The notes under the pieces: model-generated | Database searches by the model: none | The model's input: the letters and a program-made list of their open reading frames with translations, nothing else | What the model was told of the DNA's origin: nothing | Source: an uncultured Candidatus Saccharibacteria bacterium | GTDB taxonomy: Bacteria > Patescibacteria > Saccharimonadia > Saccharimonadales > UBA6022 | Direction of reading: 5' to 3' | NCBI GenBank assembly: GCA_946479665.1 | Contig: CAMLGO010000003.1 | Location: 1-21,663 of the forward strand | Length of the DNA: 21,663 nt | Position numbers and translations under genes: made by a program | Shown: positions 21,342 through 21,663 of the stretch, piece by piece | Numbering within the stretch: the stretch's first letter is position 1 | Layout: each line of letters begins with the position of its first letter

Positions 21342-21663
21342 ATGAAGATTCTTAACGGTGCCGAGTTGGCTGATTTTATTAAAGAGCGTCAGGCGCGTCA
21401 GGTGCGAGCCCTGCGCCAGGCGTCGCATGTGTATCCAAAACTAGCGATCGTGCAGACATCGAACGATCCGGTGATCGACTCGTACGTCGGCTTAAAACAT
21501 CGGTATGCTGCTGATGTTCTGATTGATGTGGAGCTTCATAAGATTCCACAAGCTGAGTTATTTGAGACGATCAGTAAACTTAATAGTGATGAGATGATTC
21601 ACGGTATTATCATCCAGTTGCCACTGGCGGATCCTAGTGATACACAGGCAGCCGTTGATGCAG
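21342..21663 (+). CDS. folD: Methylene-THF dehydrogenase/cyclohydrolase, 3' end missing
   Basis: The window contains the first 107 codons. FolD oxidises 5,10-methylene-THF to methenyl-THF and hydrolyses it to 10-formyl-THF. The N-terminal catalytic domain is recognisable: MKILNGAELADFIKER, PKLAIVQTSNDPVIDSYVGLKHRYA (with the Tyr and catalytic Lys of YVxxK) and IHGIIIQLPLADPSD, which is the family signature. It acts on the product of GlyA in this window. The gene runs off the end. Confidence 0.92.
   Translation, partial: MKILNGAELADFIKERQARQVRALRQASHVYPKLAIVQTSNDPVIDSYVGLKHRYAADVLIDVELHKIPQAELFETISKLNSDEMIHGIIIQLPLADPSDTQAAVDA

Noticed and set aside
1..21663. CRISPR arrays, insertion sequences, integrases or rRNA
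   Set aside because: No regularly spaced repeats, transposase or integrase motifs, or rRNA segments were seen on either strand.

Overview
The window looks like a chromosomal segment of a Candidatus Saccharibacteria (TM7, Patescibacteria/CPR) genome. This rests on the many class III-type prepilins with the near-identical start FTIVELLIVIV..ILAAI.IVAYNGIQ.R, a MurA with an extra N-terminal XRE helix-turn-helix, many genes whose -10 box sits 6-10 nt before the start codon with no Shine-Dalgarno, moderate GC, and small hypothetical membrane-anchored proteins. The standard genetic code fits all the genes read. The assignment is inference; no rRNA is present to confirm it.

Layout. 1-1659: 3' part of a two-domain Clp/Hsp100-like AAA+ ATPase, converging on a MscS-type TM-helix protein (1675-2388, minus). 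2509-7871: a DUF4260 membrane protein, a DHH/DHHA2 phosphoesterase, four membrane-anchored proteins or small proteins of unknown or weakly known role, and a YunG-like protein. 7955-8031: tRNA-Arg(TCT) with a remarkable leader, then a cupin. 8694-9663: two tandem pilins. 9720-10421: tRNA-Gly(TCC), a small proline-rich ORF, and tRNA-His(GTG) with the same kind of leader. 10563-13444: divergent XRE-murA and glyA sharing a palindrome. 13526-19522: a pilin-rich block on the minus strand (two single pilins, a three-gene minor-pilin operon whose last gene carries Ig-like and tail-fibre-like repeats, murB, another pilin). 19613-19849: divergent tRNA-Lys(CTT) and tRNA-Arg(TCG). 19922-21283: two more membrane-anchored proteins. 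21342-end: start of folD.

How the parts fit. MurA and MurB catalyse the first two committed steps to UDP-MurNAc; GlyA and FolD are linked steps of one-carbon metabolism. The eight prepilins supply major, minor and probably tip subunits of a type IV pilus whose assembly ATPases and peptidase lie elsewhere. Several small proteins with one N-terminal membrane helix and an outer cysteine-containing domain form at least one clear paralogous pair (4001-4636 and 19922-20452).

The most unusual signal is a roughly 100-nt element between promoter and tRNA at two different tRNA genes (His and Arg-TCT). Each has, in transcript order, a near-exact copy of the tRNA 5' end, a short GCGAAGC-centred core, and an antisense copy of the D-arm that can pair perfectly over 15 nt with the downstream tRNA. 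This resembles a mutually exclusive folding switch built out of tRNA pieces. I do not recognise it as a described element. The second strongest is a MurA-XRE fusion whose own promoter contains a perfect 10-bp-arm palindrome, suggesting an enzyme that also acts as a repressor.
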